Shown: one piece after another, positions 37,679-45,742 of the stretch
Position numbering within the stretch: the stretch's first letter is position 1
How the letters are laid out: the number at the start of each line of letters is the position of its first letter
DNA from: Salinisphaera shabanensis E1L3A
GTDB taxonomy: Bacteria; Pseudomonadota; Gammaproteobacteria; Nevskiales; Salinisphaeraceae
Length of the DNA stretch: 64,000 nucleotides
Assembly (NCBI RefSeq): GCF_000215955.2
Contig: NZ_AFNV02000011.1
Span: 62,001 to 126,000, forward strand
Reading direction: 5' to 3'
Notes under the pieces: generated by a model
What the model was told of the DNA's origin: nothing
The model's input: only the letters and a program-made list of their open reading frames with translations
The model's database searches: none
Made by a program: the position numbers and the translations under genes

Positions 37679-37694
37679 CCACAACATATAGTTC
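37679..37694. promoter_or_regulatory. NrdR-like box 1
   Basis: CCACAACATATAGTTC resembles the 16-base NrdR box with its CA..ATAT..G core, 42 bases (four helix turns) upstream of a second box. NrdR is the ATP/dATP-sensing repressor of ribonucleotide reductase genes. The match is imperfect. Confidence 0.45.
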
Positions 37695-37716
37695 TGTTGG
37701 TGGCGAAAAGGGGTGC

Positions 37717-37744
37717 TTGACCACAGTATCTAGTGGGGTAGAGT
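37717..37744 (+). promoter_or_regulatory. predicted nrdA promoter
   Basis: TTGACC at 37717-37722 and TAGAGT at 37739-37744, spaced 16 bases. The same -10 word occurs in the predicted alkB promoter. The second NrdR-like box fills the spacer, as expected for repression. Confidence 0.5.
37721..37736. promoter_or_regulatory. NrdR-like box 2
   Basis: CCACAGTATCTAGTGG, with CCAC and GTGG arms and a central TATCT, overlaps the -35 and spacer of the predicted nrdA promoter. It is the better of the two boxes. Confidence 0.5.
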
Positions 37745-37844
37745 TCGCCGACAAGACGTTGTCCCCAGCGCGGCACGGCGTCTACCGGTTTCGTTTTAGC
37801 GCGGCGTCGTTCTCCCGGCGCGGTGTATTTCAAGAGGCATAGCC

Positions 37845-40800
37845 ATGGAGCAAACACAGGTTTCCGATCGCGCGAATGCGCGCAGCGAACAGCCGGCATC
37901 GGCCGATTCGTACGGCGCCAGCATTGAGGCGACGGCGCCGGGCAGCTACAAGGTCATCCGCCGCAATGGCAAGGTCACCCCGTTCGATGCCTCCAAGATC
38001 GAGCTGGCCGTGACCAAGGCCTTCATCGATGTCGAAGGCCAGCAGGGCGCGGCGTCTTCGCGTATCCGTGAAACCGTCAAGCAGATCACCGAACAGGTGG
38101 TGCAGGGCGTGACCCGCAGCCTGCCGGGCGGCGGCGCGGTACATATCGAGGATATTCAGGACTACGTCGAGCTCGCGCTCATGCGCAGCGGCGAACACAA
38201 GGTCGCGCGCTCCTACGTGCTGTATCGCGAAGAGCGGGCCCACGAGCGCGCCGCCAAGCTGGCCGAGAAGGGCGCCGAAGCCGGCGAGCCGGCCCGTGCT
38301 GCCGATATCAACGTCGCCTTCACGGACGGCACCACCCGCCCGCTGGATCGCGATCGCCTGGGTCGCGTGATCGACGAAGCCTGTGCCGGCGTCGACGGTG
38401 TCTCTGCCGAGCAGGTCCTCAAGGACACGCTCAAGAACGCCTTTGACGGTATCGCGGAAGACGAGCTGTCCACGGCACTCGTGCTGTCGGCCCGTCAGCG
38501 TCTGGAAGCCGAGCCGAACTACGGCACGGTCGCCGCTCGCCTGTTGATGGACAAGATCCGTCACGAAGGCCTGACCTTCCTCGCCGACGGCGCGGTGGAA
38601 TACGCCACCCACGCCGAAATGCGCGAGCGCTATCCGGCCTACTTCAAGGACTTCATCGCCGCCGGCGTAGAACATGAGCTCATCGACCCGCAGCTGGGCG
38701 AATACGATCTCGACCGTCTGGGCCAGGCCCTGATTGCCGATCGCGATCTGTCGTTCACCTATCTGGGCCTGCAGACGCTTTACGACCGCTACTTCATCCA
38801 TCACGAATCCAAGCGCTTCGAACTGCCGCAGGCGTTCTATATGCGCGTGGCGATGGGCCTCGCGATCAACGAGATCGAGCGCGAAGAAAAAGCCATCGAG
38901 TTCTACAAGCTGCTCTCGAGCTTCGACTTCATGTCGTCCACGCCGACGCTGTTCAACTCCGGCACGCTGCGCCCGCAGTTGTCGAGCTGCTACCTGACCA
39001 GCGTCTCGGACGACCTGCACGGCATCTACGGCGCAGTGCAGGACAACGCCATGCTGTCCAAGTTTGCCGGCGGTCTGGGCAACGACTGGACGCCGGTGCG
39101 TGCCATGGGCGCCCATATCAAGGGCACCAACGGCAAGTCGCAGGGCGTGGTCCCATTCCTGAAAGTGGTCAACGACACGGCCGTGGCCGTGAACCAGGGC
39201 GGCAAGCGCAAGGGCGCGGTCTGTGCCTATCTGGAAACCTGGCACAAGGACATCGAGGAATTCCTCGACCTGCGCAAGAACACCGGCGACGACCGTCGTC
39301 GCTGCCACGACATGAACACCGCGAACTGGATCCCCGATCTGTTCGTCAAGCGTGTGCTCAACGACGAGCCGTGGACGCTGTTCTCGCCCAACGACGTGCC
39401 GGACCTGCACGATCTCACCGGCAACGCCTTCGAAGAAGCCTATGTGGGCTACGAAGCCAAGGCCGCCCGCGGCGAGATCAAGAACTACAAGACGCTGTCG
39501 GCGGTCAACCTGTGGCGCAAGATGCTGTCGCTGCTGTTTGAAACGGGCCACCCGTGGTTCACCTTCAAGGACCCGTGCAACCTGCGCAGCCCGCAGCAGC
39601 ACAAGGGCGTGGTGCATTCGTCCAACCTGTGCACCGAGATCACGCTCAACACGTCGCCGGGCAAGGAAATCGCGGTCTGCAACCTGGGCTCGGTGAACCT
39701 GCCGCAGCACATTGAGAACGGCGAATTGAACGTGGCCAAGCTCGAAGCCACCATCAACACCGCCATGCGCATGCTCGATAACGTCATCGAGTACAACTAC
39801 TACAGCGTGAAGACCGCACGGGACTCCAACCTGCGTCATCGCCCGGTGGGCATGGGCCTGATGGGCTTCCAGGACGCGCTCTACAAGCTGAAACTGCCCT
39901 ACGAATCGAGCGACGCGGTGGACTTTGCCGATCGTTCGATGGAGCAGATCAGCTACCTCGCCATCAAGGCCTCGACCAATCTGGCCGAAGAGCGCGGCGC
40001 CTACAGCACCTTCAAGGGCAGCCTGTGGGATCAGGGCATCCTGCCGATCGACTCGATCAAGATCCTGCGCGAAAACCGCGGCGCCGAATATCTGGACCAG
40101 GACGAAGGCCAGACGCTGGATTGGGAAACCCTGCGTGAGCGCGTCACCCGCGTGGGCATGCGTAACTCCAACTGCATGGCCATCGCCCCGACGGCGACCA
40201 TCGCCAACATCACCGGCGTGAGCCAGTCCATCGAGCCGACGTACCAGAACCTGTACGTCAAATCGAACCTGTCGGGCGAGTTCACCGTCATCAACCCCTA
40301 CCTCGTGGAAGACCTCAAGGCGCTTGGCCTGTGGGACGAGGTGATGGCCAACGATCTCAAGTACTACGACGGCAGTGTGCAGGGCATCGACCGTATTCCG
40401 GACGATCTGAAAGTGCTCTACAAATGCGCCTTCGAGATCGACCCGCGCTGGTTGGTGGAAGCCGGTTCGCGCCGCCAGAAATGGCTGGATCAGGCCCAGA
40501 GCCTGAACCTGTACATGGCCGAACCCTCGGGCCGCAAGTTGGACGAACTCTACAAGTTCGCCTGGAAGAAAGGCCTGAAGACCACCTACTACCTGCGTTC
40601 CACCAGTGCCACGCATACCGAGAAGTCGACGATCACCGATCATCGTCTGAACGCGGTCGGCAACGGCGGCAAGGGCTCCGGCGGCGGTACCGGCGCAGGT
40701 GGCTCGGCCAACGGCGGCGGTCAGGCGGTCAACGCGGCGTCCAACGGCGCGAGTGCCAGCGAAGCGCCCAAGGCACGGCCCACGGCCTCGGCCAGTGCGC

Positions 40801-40874
40801 CGGCGCCGGAAGGCAAGCCGACCGCACCCATGGCCTGTGCCATCGACGATCCGGACTGCGAGGCCTGCCAGTAG
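37845..40874 (+). CDS. nrdA: ribonucleoside-diphosphate reductase alpha subunit (class Ia, two ATP-cones)
   Basis: A 1009-residue catalytic subunit that reduces ribonucleotides to deoxyribonucleotides. Two ATP-cone regulatory domains lie in tandem at the N-terminus: KVIRRNGKVTPFDASKIE (from ~residue 37) and a second at ~148-240 starting VAFTDGTTRPLDRDRLG. Pseudomonas-type NrdA has the same tandem arrangement. The catalytic barrel has SSCYLTSVSDDLHGIYG, NLCTEITLNT and MGLMGFQDALYKL. The C-terminal tail, after a Gly/Ser/Ala-rich linker, ends in CAIDDPDCEACQ with redox cysteines. A BrnTA pair separates it from nrdB. Confidence 0.96.
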   Translation: MEQTQVSDRANARSEQPASADSYGASIEATAPGSYKVIRRNGKVTPFDASKIELAVTKAFIDVEGQQGAASSRIRETVKQITEQVVQGVTRSLPGGGAVHIEDIQDYVELALMRSGEHKVARSYVLYREERAHERAAKLAEKGAEAGEPARAADINVAFTDGTTRPLDRDRLGRVIDEACAGVDGVSAEQVLKDTLKNAFDGIAEDELSTALVLSARQRLEAEPNYGTVAARLLMDKIRHEGLTFLADGAVEYATHAEMRERYPAYFKDFIAAGVEHELIDPQLGEYDLDRLGQALIADRDLSFTYLGLQTLYDRYFIHHESKRFELPQAFYMRVAMGLAINEIEREEKAIEFYKLLSSFDFMSSTPTLFNSGTLRPQLSSCYLTSVSDDLHGIYGAVQDNAMLSKFAGGLGNDWTPVRAMGAHIKGTNGKSQGVVPFLKVVNDTAVAVNQGGKRKGAVCAYLETWHKDIEEFLDLRKNTGDDRRRCHDMNTANWIPDLFVKRVLNDEPWTLFSPNDVPDLHDLTGNAFEEAYVGYEAKAARGEIKNYKTLSAVNLWRKMLSLLFETGHPWFTFKDPCNLRSPQQHKGVVHSSNLCTEITLNTSPGKEIAVCNLGSVNLPQHIENGELNVAKLEATINTAMRMLDNVIEYNYYSVKTARDSNLRHRPVGMGLMGFQDALYKLKLPYESSDAVDFADRSMEQISYLAIKASTNLAEERGAYSTFKGSLWDQGILPIDSIKILRENRGAEYLDQDEGQTLDWETLRERVTRVGMRNSNCMAIAPTATIANITGVSQSIEPTYQNLYVKSNLSGEFTVINPYLVEDLKALGLWDEVMANDLKYYDGSVQGIDRIPDDLKVLYKCAFEIDPRWLVEAGSRRQKWLDQAQSLNLYMAEPSGRKLDELYKFAWKKGLKTTYYLRSTSATHTEKSTITDHRLNAVGNGGKGSGGGTGAGGSANGGGQAVNAASNGASASEAPKARPTASASAPAPEGKPTAPMACAIDDPDCEACQ

Positions 40875-40883
40875 GCGTTAGCC

Positions 40884-41192
40884 ATGACCACGCCGTGTTT
40901 TCGTTACCAATGGGATGCCGCCAAAGCGCTTGCCAATCGACGAAAACACGGCGTGAGTTTCGATGTCGCCGTAGGCGTTTTTCGTGACCCGCTGGCTCTG
41001 ACAATTGCCGATCCGGCGCACAGCGAAACCGAAGAGCGTTGGATTACACTCGGCGTTGTACCGGAAACAGGCTTGCTGGTCGTGGTTCATACCTGGGCCG
41101 AGTGGAGCGAAAACGAGATCGACGTACGCATGATCTCGGCTCGGCGCGCCAGCAGACGGGAACAACGCGACTACGAAGGTGGCGACCTATGA
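40884..41192 (+). CDS. brnT: BrnT family toxin
   Basis: A 102-residue RNase toxin of the BrnT family. Typical features: FRYQWDAAKALANRRKHGVSF, an acidic-aromatic middle region FRDPLALTIADPAHSETEERW, and C-terminal RMISARRASRREQRDYEGG. BrnT cleaves RNA and is neutralised by BrnA. It starts 9 bases after the nrdA stop, so it must be cotranscribed with nrdA, and overlaps brnA by 4 bases. Its place inside the ribonucleotide reductase operon is unusual. Confidence 0.9.
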   Translation: MTTPCFRYQWDAAKALANRRKHGVSFDVAVGVFRDPLALTIADPAHSETEERWITLGVVPETGLLVVVHTWAEWSENEIDVRMISARRASRREQRDYEGGDL

Positions 41193-41401
41193 AAGACGAA
41201 TACGATTTTTCGAACGGCGAACGCGGCAAATTCTATCGGCCCAACGCCTCGCACCATATTCCGTTGTATCTCGACAGTGATGTCATGGAGTTTTTGGCGA
41301 AACGTTCGCGCGATCAGGGTATTGAACCGCGCGAGCTAGCCAATCAAATGCTCAAGAAAGACATCGAGATCGTGCAGGCGGCGGAAAGAACATCCAAATA
41401 A
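41189..41401 (+). CDS. brnA: BrnA family antitoxin
   Basis: A 70-residue BrnA/CopG-like antitoxin. It begins [19 protein letters not shown], and the ribbon-helix-helix part is [19 protein letters not shown] then [15 protein letters not shown]. It overlaps brnT by 4 bases (ATGA). BrnA binds BrnT and represses the pair. The ORF is shorter than typical BrnA (~80-90 residues), missing part of the usual DIDTSDIPE-type lead, so its N-terminal arm may be trimmed. About 60 bases separate it from nrdB. Confidence 0.87.
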   Translation: MKDEYDFSNGERGKFYRPNASHHIPLYLDSDVMEFLAKRSRDQGIEPRELANQMLKKDIEIVQAAERTSK

Positions 41402-41462
41402 CGCGCGTTACAACGCAACAGAACACCGCTTTTTAACGAAGCAAGGCAAAAGGAACGACACC

Positions 41463-42662
41463 ATGCTCGACTTCGAAGACACACCCCGCCAAGGCACGCC
41501 CGAGCACAAGCCGGGCAGCACGGCCAACCCGAACCCGGCCGGCAACGCGCCCGATCCGTACGCGCTCGACAAGCAGCCCGAAAAAACCAACCAGTCCGGC
41601 GCGGAAGAAGCGGTCACCGGTCTGGAACAGGTCGAACTCGGCGCCGGCCGTGTCTCGGTCGACGAAAAGCGCATCATCAACTGCCGCGCCGACGTCAACC
41701 AGCTCGTGCCCTTCAAATACACCTGGGCCTGGGAAAAGTACCTCAACGCCTGCGCCAACCACTGGATGCCGCAGGAAGTGAGCATGTCCGCCGACATCGC
41801 CATGTGGCAGGACCCGGACGCCCTCACCGAAGACGAGCGCCTTATCCTCAAGCGCGGCTTCGGCTTCTTTGCCTCCAGCGAATCGCTGGTCGCCAATAAC
41901 ATCGTGCTGGGTGTGTACAAGCACCTCACCAACCCCGAATGCCGCCAGTACCTGCTGCGCCAGGCCTTCGAGGAAGCCGTGCACGGACATACCTTCCAGT
42001 ACATCGTGGAAAGCCTCAACCTCGACGAGGGCGAGATCTTCAACATGTACCGCGAGCTGCCCAGCGTGCACAACAAGGCCGCCTGGGCCATGCAGTACAC
42101 CCAGAGCCTGAACGACCCCAACTTCCAGACCGGCACCCACGAAAACGACCAGATCTTCCTGCGTGACCTGATCGCCTTCTACGTGATCTTCGAAGGCATC
42201 TGGTTCTATGCCGGCTTCGTGCAGTACCTGAGCTTCGGCCGCCGCAACAAGATGACCGGCACCGCCGAGCAGATGCAATACATCATGCGCGACGAGTCCA
42301 TGCACCTGAACTTCGGCATCGACGTGATCAACCAGATCAAGATCGAAAACCCGAACCTCTGGACGCAGGAATTCCAGGACGAAGCCCGTCGCATGATCGA
42401 CGAAGCCATGCACCTGGAAATCGAATACGCCCACGACACCATGCCCCGCGGCGTGCTCGGCCTGAACGCCAGCATGTTCGACGAATACATGAAGTTCATC
42501 GCCAACCGCCGCTGCTCCCAGATCGGCCTGGCCGAACTCTACCCCGGCGCGGAAAATCCGTTCCCGTGGATGAGCGAGATGATGGACCTCAAGAAGGAGA
42601 AGAACTTCTTTGAAACTCGGGTGATTGAGTATCAGTCGGGTGGGGCGTTGAGCTGGGATTAA
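41463..42662 (+). CDS. nrdB: ribonucleoside-diphosphate reductase beta subunit
   Basis: A 399-residue class Ia beta subunit that houses the di-iron centre and tyrosyl radical. Iron ligands and radical surroundings are recognisable in [51 protein letters not shown] and [16 protein letters not shown]. The C-terminus ([11 protein letters not shown]) is the tail that binds NrdA. The N-terminal ~45 residues are a flexible Pro/Gly-rich extension. It is the last conserved chromosomal gene before the accessory island begins. Confidence 0.95.
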   Translation: MLDFEDTPRQGTPEHKPGSTANPNPAGNAPDPYALDKQPEKTNQSGAEEAVTGLEQVELGAGRVSVDEKRIINCRADVNQLVPFKYTWAWEKYLNACANHWMPQEVSMSADIAMWQDPDALTEDERLILKRGFGFFASSESLVANNIVLGVYKHLTNPECRQYLLRQAFEEAVHGHTFQYIVESLNLDEGEIFNMYRELPSVHNKAAWAMQYTQSLNDPNFQTGTHENDQIFLRDLIAFYVIFEGIWFYAGFVQYLSFGRRNKMTGTAEQMQYIMRDESMHLNFGIDVINQIKIENPNLWTQEFQDEARRMIDEAMHLEIEYAHDTMPRGVLGLNASMFDEYMKFIANRRCSQIGLAELYPGAENPFPWMSEMMDLKKEKNFFETRVIEYQSGGALSWD

Positions 42663-42690
42663 GAGCTAAGCCAATAGTCAAGTTGCCGCC

Positions 42691-42918
42691 GTGTCTGCTA
42701 CCGATCGACTGAAAGAACAGATCGCCTACCTCAAGCTTTGGTTGGGCATTCTCGTTGTCACCGGTATCAGCATTGGCGGCTGGCTCGTTAGCAATTGGGA
42801 CGATTCCACGTGGCCGTTGCTGATGGGCGCTGTCGTTGGTTTGTTCTCGATTGCTGGCGGTTGCCGTGTACTCCACGCTAAGATCGAAGAGAAGATTAAC
42901 CAGCTCGAGGACTTGTAA
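42691..42918 (+). CDS. small two-helix membrane protein
   Basis: A 75-residue protein beginning with GTG at 42691. Two hydrophobic helices are visible: LKLWLGILVVTGISIGGWLV (residues ~14-33) and WPLLMGAVVGLFSIAGGCRVL (~40-60), followed by a charged coiled tail (AKIEEKINQLEDL). It begins 29 bases after nrdB and is followed 3 bases later by a 27-residue hydrophobic peptide ORF. Small membrane pairs of this style occur beside mobile and toxin-antitoxin genes, from memory. No function can be assigned. Confidence 0.62.
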   Translation: MSATDRLKEQIAYLKLWLGILVVTGISIGGWLVSNWDDSTWPLLMGAVVGLFSIAGGCRVLHAKIEEKINQLEDL

Positions 42919-42921
42919 GCC

Positions 42922-43005
42922 ATGGATATTTTGGTCGGATTGCTGATAGCTGGCGGCGCGGGTTTTCTCACGTATTTGGCAATTGACGCAGCGCGTCGGG
43001 CGTAA
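42922..43005 (+). CDS. candidate 27-residue single-helix membrane peptide
   Basis: ATG at 42922, stop at 43003-43005. The translation is almost all one membrane helix (ILVGLLIAGGAGFLTYLAI) with a short basic end (AARRA). It starts 3 bases after the stop of the small membrane protein at 42691-42918, suggesting they work together. Too short for family recognition; coding status is uncertain. Confidence 0.45.
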   Translation: MDILVGLLIAGGAGFLTYLAIDAARRA

Positions 43006-43010
43006 GCTGG

Positions 43011-43361
43011 CTATTTGGTCGCGGCGCAAGATGACGATGTTAGTCGTATCATCTCAGCGCGAATTCCAACATGCCATGAGCGAAAGCAATACCAAAAGGC
43101 GGATCTTCCGGCGACCAAGAACTTAACGAGCAGGTCCCCACGTCGGACGACGATATCGATACGCCGGATATCCCGAAATAATGGAGTCGCGCCGAGCGCG
43201 GCAAGTTTTATTTGCCAGGGTCGGCGCACAACGTAGTGCTGTATCTTGATCGTGACGTTGCGGCCTTTCCCGCTGAGCGAGCGTTCGCCCGTGGCGTCCC
43301 GTTACGCGCTTTGGCGAACGAGATGCTGAAGAAGGATATCGATATAGTGCGGTCTGTTTAG
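43011..43361 (+). pseudogene. decayed second BrnT/BrnA locus
   Basis: The remains of a toxin-antitoxin pair split over several frames. At 43030-43100 a frame reads SRIISARIPTCHERKQY, matching the BrnT C-terminal RIISAR...RE..Y pattern. Near 43140-43180 another frame gives SDDDIDTPDIP, the CopG/BrnA linker. From 43197 to the stop at 43361 a third frame reads RGKFYLPGSAHNVVLYLD and then ALANEMLKKDIDIV. The last part closely parallels the intact BrnA at 41189-41401. No intact start-to-stop frame exists, so it should be inactive. Confidence 0.75.
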
Positions 43362-43518
43362 TCTGCTCGAACTCGCAGTTTTGACCTAATGCGATACCTG
43401 ATCCTAAGCCGTCTGTAATACGGCTACCACCCGTACGCTGAGTTTCAGCGTTACGACCATGTGCACGAATCCGCGCGAGTTGATAACCTGGCGATTGTAC
43501 AGTCGGCTCGGGACACGA

Positions 43519-44493
43519 ATGGACTTTATCGATCTATACTGCGGCGCTGGTTTTGGCGCCAGAGGCGCTGTTGCCGGTGGTGGTGTCGCAAGACTCGCCG
43601 TCGACATATGGCAGGCCGCGACTGCCACTTATCAATGCAATTTCCCTGAAGCCCACGTCATCACCTCTAGCGTTGACGACGTGGAGCCAAGGCGATTCGA
43701 TCCGGCGCTTGGAGCGGATCTCCTTCTTACCTCTCCGGAGTGTACGTCCCACTCATTAGCCCGCGGGAATAGGCCGGCGGATGAAACTAGTCTTGAGACT
43801 GCTATCTCATTTATGCCTTGGGTCGACCATTTTAGGCCACGTTGGATTGTAATCGAGAATGTGGCTCGACTTCGCGCCTGGGACCGTTACGCTTCACTAT
43901 GCGACCAAGTGGCTCGGCGCGGTTACGAGGTTAGCGAGTGTCTCCTGAATGCCGCTGATTTCGGTGCGCCACAGGCGAGAAAGCGCTTATTTATGATATG
44001 CGGACGCGAGTCTTCGCCTCCAACAGTCGACGCTCTTTATCCCGTGCACGCGCCGCGTCGCACCGCTAGAGATATCGTTGATTCTGATGGGACATGGCGT
44101 ACTACGCCGCTTTATAGCAAACGCCGCGCTGAAGCTACGGTAGAGCGAGCCGAGCGAGCGATTGCGGAGCTGGGCCGCGGAGTACCGTTTTTGATTGTCT
44201 ATTACACGTCTGATCGAGCTGGAGGGTGGCAGTCGCTCGATCAGCCTCTCCGCACGATCACGACGGTGGATCGATTCGGTTTAGTAACCTGGGACGGCAA
44301 TGAACCCCGATTGAGAATGCTTCAGCCGCCCGAGTTATTGCGTGCTATGGGCGCGGATAGGCATCTGCTCGATGTCGGGTCCAGGCGGGATAAAGTAAAA
44401 CTTTGCGGTAACGGAATCTGCTCTCCGGTTATGCAGAGAATAGTCGAATGTCTTCGCGATATTGACAATCGAGTTGCGCGGGAGGCGGCCTAA
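43519..44493 (+). CDS. DNA (cytosine-5)-methyltransferase
   Basis: A 325-residue C5-cytosine methylase. Motif I is MDFIDLYCGAGFGARGA (SAM binding), motif IV is TSPECTSHS with catalytic Cys75 (SPEC instead of the common PPCQ), motif VI is VIENVARL, motif VIII is APQARKRLF, and motif X is KLCGNGICSPVMQRIV. The target-recognition region between VIII and IX is short, so the recognised sequence is probably short. I take ATG 43519; an upstream ATG at 43459 would add 20 unrelated residues. It converges with the receiver/GHKL pair. Base composition here is visibly less GC-rich than the chromosome, a sign of transfer. Confidence 0.87.
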   Translation: MDFIDLYCGAGFGARGAVAGGGVARLAVDIWQAATATYQCNFPEAHVITSSVDDVEPRRFDPALGADLLLTSPECTSHSLARGNRPADETSLETAISFMPWVDHFRPRWIVIENVARLRAWDRYASLCDQVARRGYEVSECLLNAADFGAPQARKRLFMICGRESSPPTVDALYPVHAPRRTARDIVDSDGTWRTTPLYSKRRAEATVERAERAIAELGRGVPFLIVYYTSDRAGGWQSLDQPLRTITTVDRFGLVTWDGNEPRLRMLQPPELLRAMGADRHLLDVGSRRDKVKLCGNGICSPVMQRIVECLRDIDNRVAREAA

Positions 44494-44653
44494 GCCGATG
44501 ACCGCTTCCCCGCCGCTCACATAGGCGATTCAAACCTTGCGCGATTATAGAATGTAAACCTACTCTTTTAGCTTTATTCTGGAAAGCGGCGGATAACTGC
44601 TTTGTTGGCTTTGGCGCATTCACTTGAAAAACCGAAAGTGCGGAACGGTCAAA

Positions 44654-45739
44654 CTAGGACTTCTTTGTTTTTTCTGTTCCAGTCCTTTTGGCAATAAGTT
44701 GTTTTGAAGCATCGTCGAGATCCGGCGTACCGAGTCGGGTGTAGTAATTGCCGAACGCGAGGCAAATTGACTCCCGAAATGGTTGATCGAGCTGACAAAT
44801 TGGCTCCATGAGGGGAAATTCTTCGTATTCAAACTGTTTAATTGCTTGAAAATCGACTATTAAATCTTGGATGAAGAAAGTCCCCGGGAGAAACTTATAC
44901 CTTGGCCCTTTATTGCCCGCAATAAACGCTGCCCTTTTATTCTGTTTGAACTCATCGACTGGATAGCAACGAATAGCGAGAACGCGATCGGCTTTTTTTC
45001 TAGCCAAATCACAGGCAGGCGTTACTACAAGCCATATCTCGTTTTGTCCCGAACTATAAATATTACCGGTGCTGACAACGCTCGGCTCGTCTAATGGGTA
45101 AATATAATACTCAATCGGTACGACGGTTGCCTGTGGATCCCCTGAATAATCCTTGATTGCTATCTTTGAAAGGCCAGAGGAGATGCGACGTGATAGCAAA
45201 TAAGCGAGCTCGTACGGGTGATCCGAACGTAAATCCTCACGGACATCGGCCCACTGCTTATAAATCGTATCCCATAGGTAAGCCCGCTGATATTCTTCGA
45301 CATGTCTAAGCAGGCGAGGTATACCCGTCTCGTGGATTTCACGTGCCGCCTGCCTCAGCTCTGTAGCCCCGTTTCCTTTAGTCACAACCTTAACGATCGG
45401 AGCTTGGACGTGTGTGAGTTTTGCAGTAAAACCGGAATAGAAGATGACCGGGACAAAATGCAAGTCCTGTAGTTGCTGGAGGAGCCTTTCGCCACTCTGG
45501 CTCTCGAGTCCAGGGTCGGACTCGGGTCGCGGATCTTCGCTGCCGTGTAGATCCAGGACCACGAGATCAAAGCGCTCTTGGGTAAGGCGCGTCAATGCAT
45601 GTCTGAAATCAGTTTCCCAAGTCGCGTCAATCCGACCATAAGGATTATCATCGTCCCAGGCTTCGAGTAATTCGGCAGCCTCTTCGGCCTTTTCTTTCTC
45701 GTCGTCTACGCACAACGCGCGCCACGGCTTATCCAACAT
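44654..45739 (-). CDS. response-regulator receiver protein with unknown C-terminal domain
   Basis: A 361-residue protein. Residues 1-130 form a receiver domain: acidic pair in CVDDE (Asp12-Asp13), phosphoacceptor Asp63 in DLVVLDLHG, Ser102 in VIFYSG and Lys near 117-121 in IVKVVTKG. An insertion of about 15 residues (DPRPESDPGLESQSGE) follows the Asp. The C-terminal 210 residues match no DNA-binding output I know. A phrase EIWLVVTPACDLARKKADRV (Cys243) stands out and may be functional. The gene starts 3 bases after the stop of the GHKL kinase gene, so the two are coupled. Confidence 0.72.
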   Translation of the reverse strand: MLDKPWRALCVDDEKEKAEEAAELLEAWDDDNPYGRIDATWETDFRHALTRLTQERFDLVVLDLHGSEDPRPESDPGLESQSGERLLQQLQDLHFVPVIFYSGFTAKLTHVQAPIVKVVTKGNGATELRQAAREIHETGIPRLLRHVEEYQRAYLWDTIYKQWADVREDLRSDHPYELAYLLSRRISSGLSKIAIKDYSGDPQATVVPIEYYIYPLDEPSVVSTGNIYSSGQNEIWLVVTPACDLARKKADRVLAIRCYPVDEFKQNKRAAFIAGNKGPRYKFLPGTFFIQDLIVDFQAIKQFEYEEFPLMEPICQLDQPFRESICLAFGNYYTRLGTPDLDDASKQLIAKRTGTEKTKKS

Positions 45740-45742
45740 TTT

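Larger units (their letters stand above)
37320..37844. promoter_or_regulatory. long regulatory region upstream of nrdA
   Basis: About 525 bases between divergent sixA and nrdA without a gene. It carries a perfect DnaA box, two NrdR-like boxes and a predicted promoter near the nrdA side (separate entries). An inverted repeat lies at 37487-37508 (ACAGATC / GATCTGT, 8-base loop). The nrdA leader after the promoter is about 100 bases. Confidence 0.55.

Noticed and set aside
37830-40643. A 937-codon open frame antisense to nrdA
   Set aside because: It mirrors the codon pattern of nrdA on the opposite strand, is low-complexity (Val/Gly/His/Arg-rich) and matches no family. Such long antisense frames are expected in GC-rich DNA.
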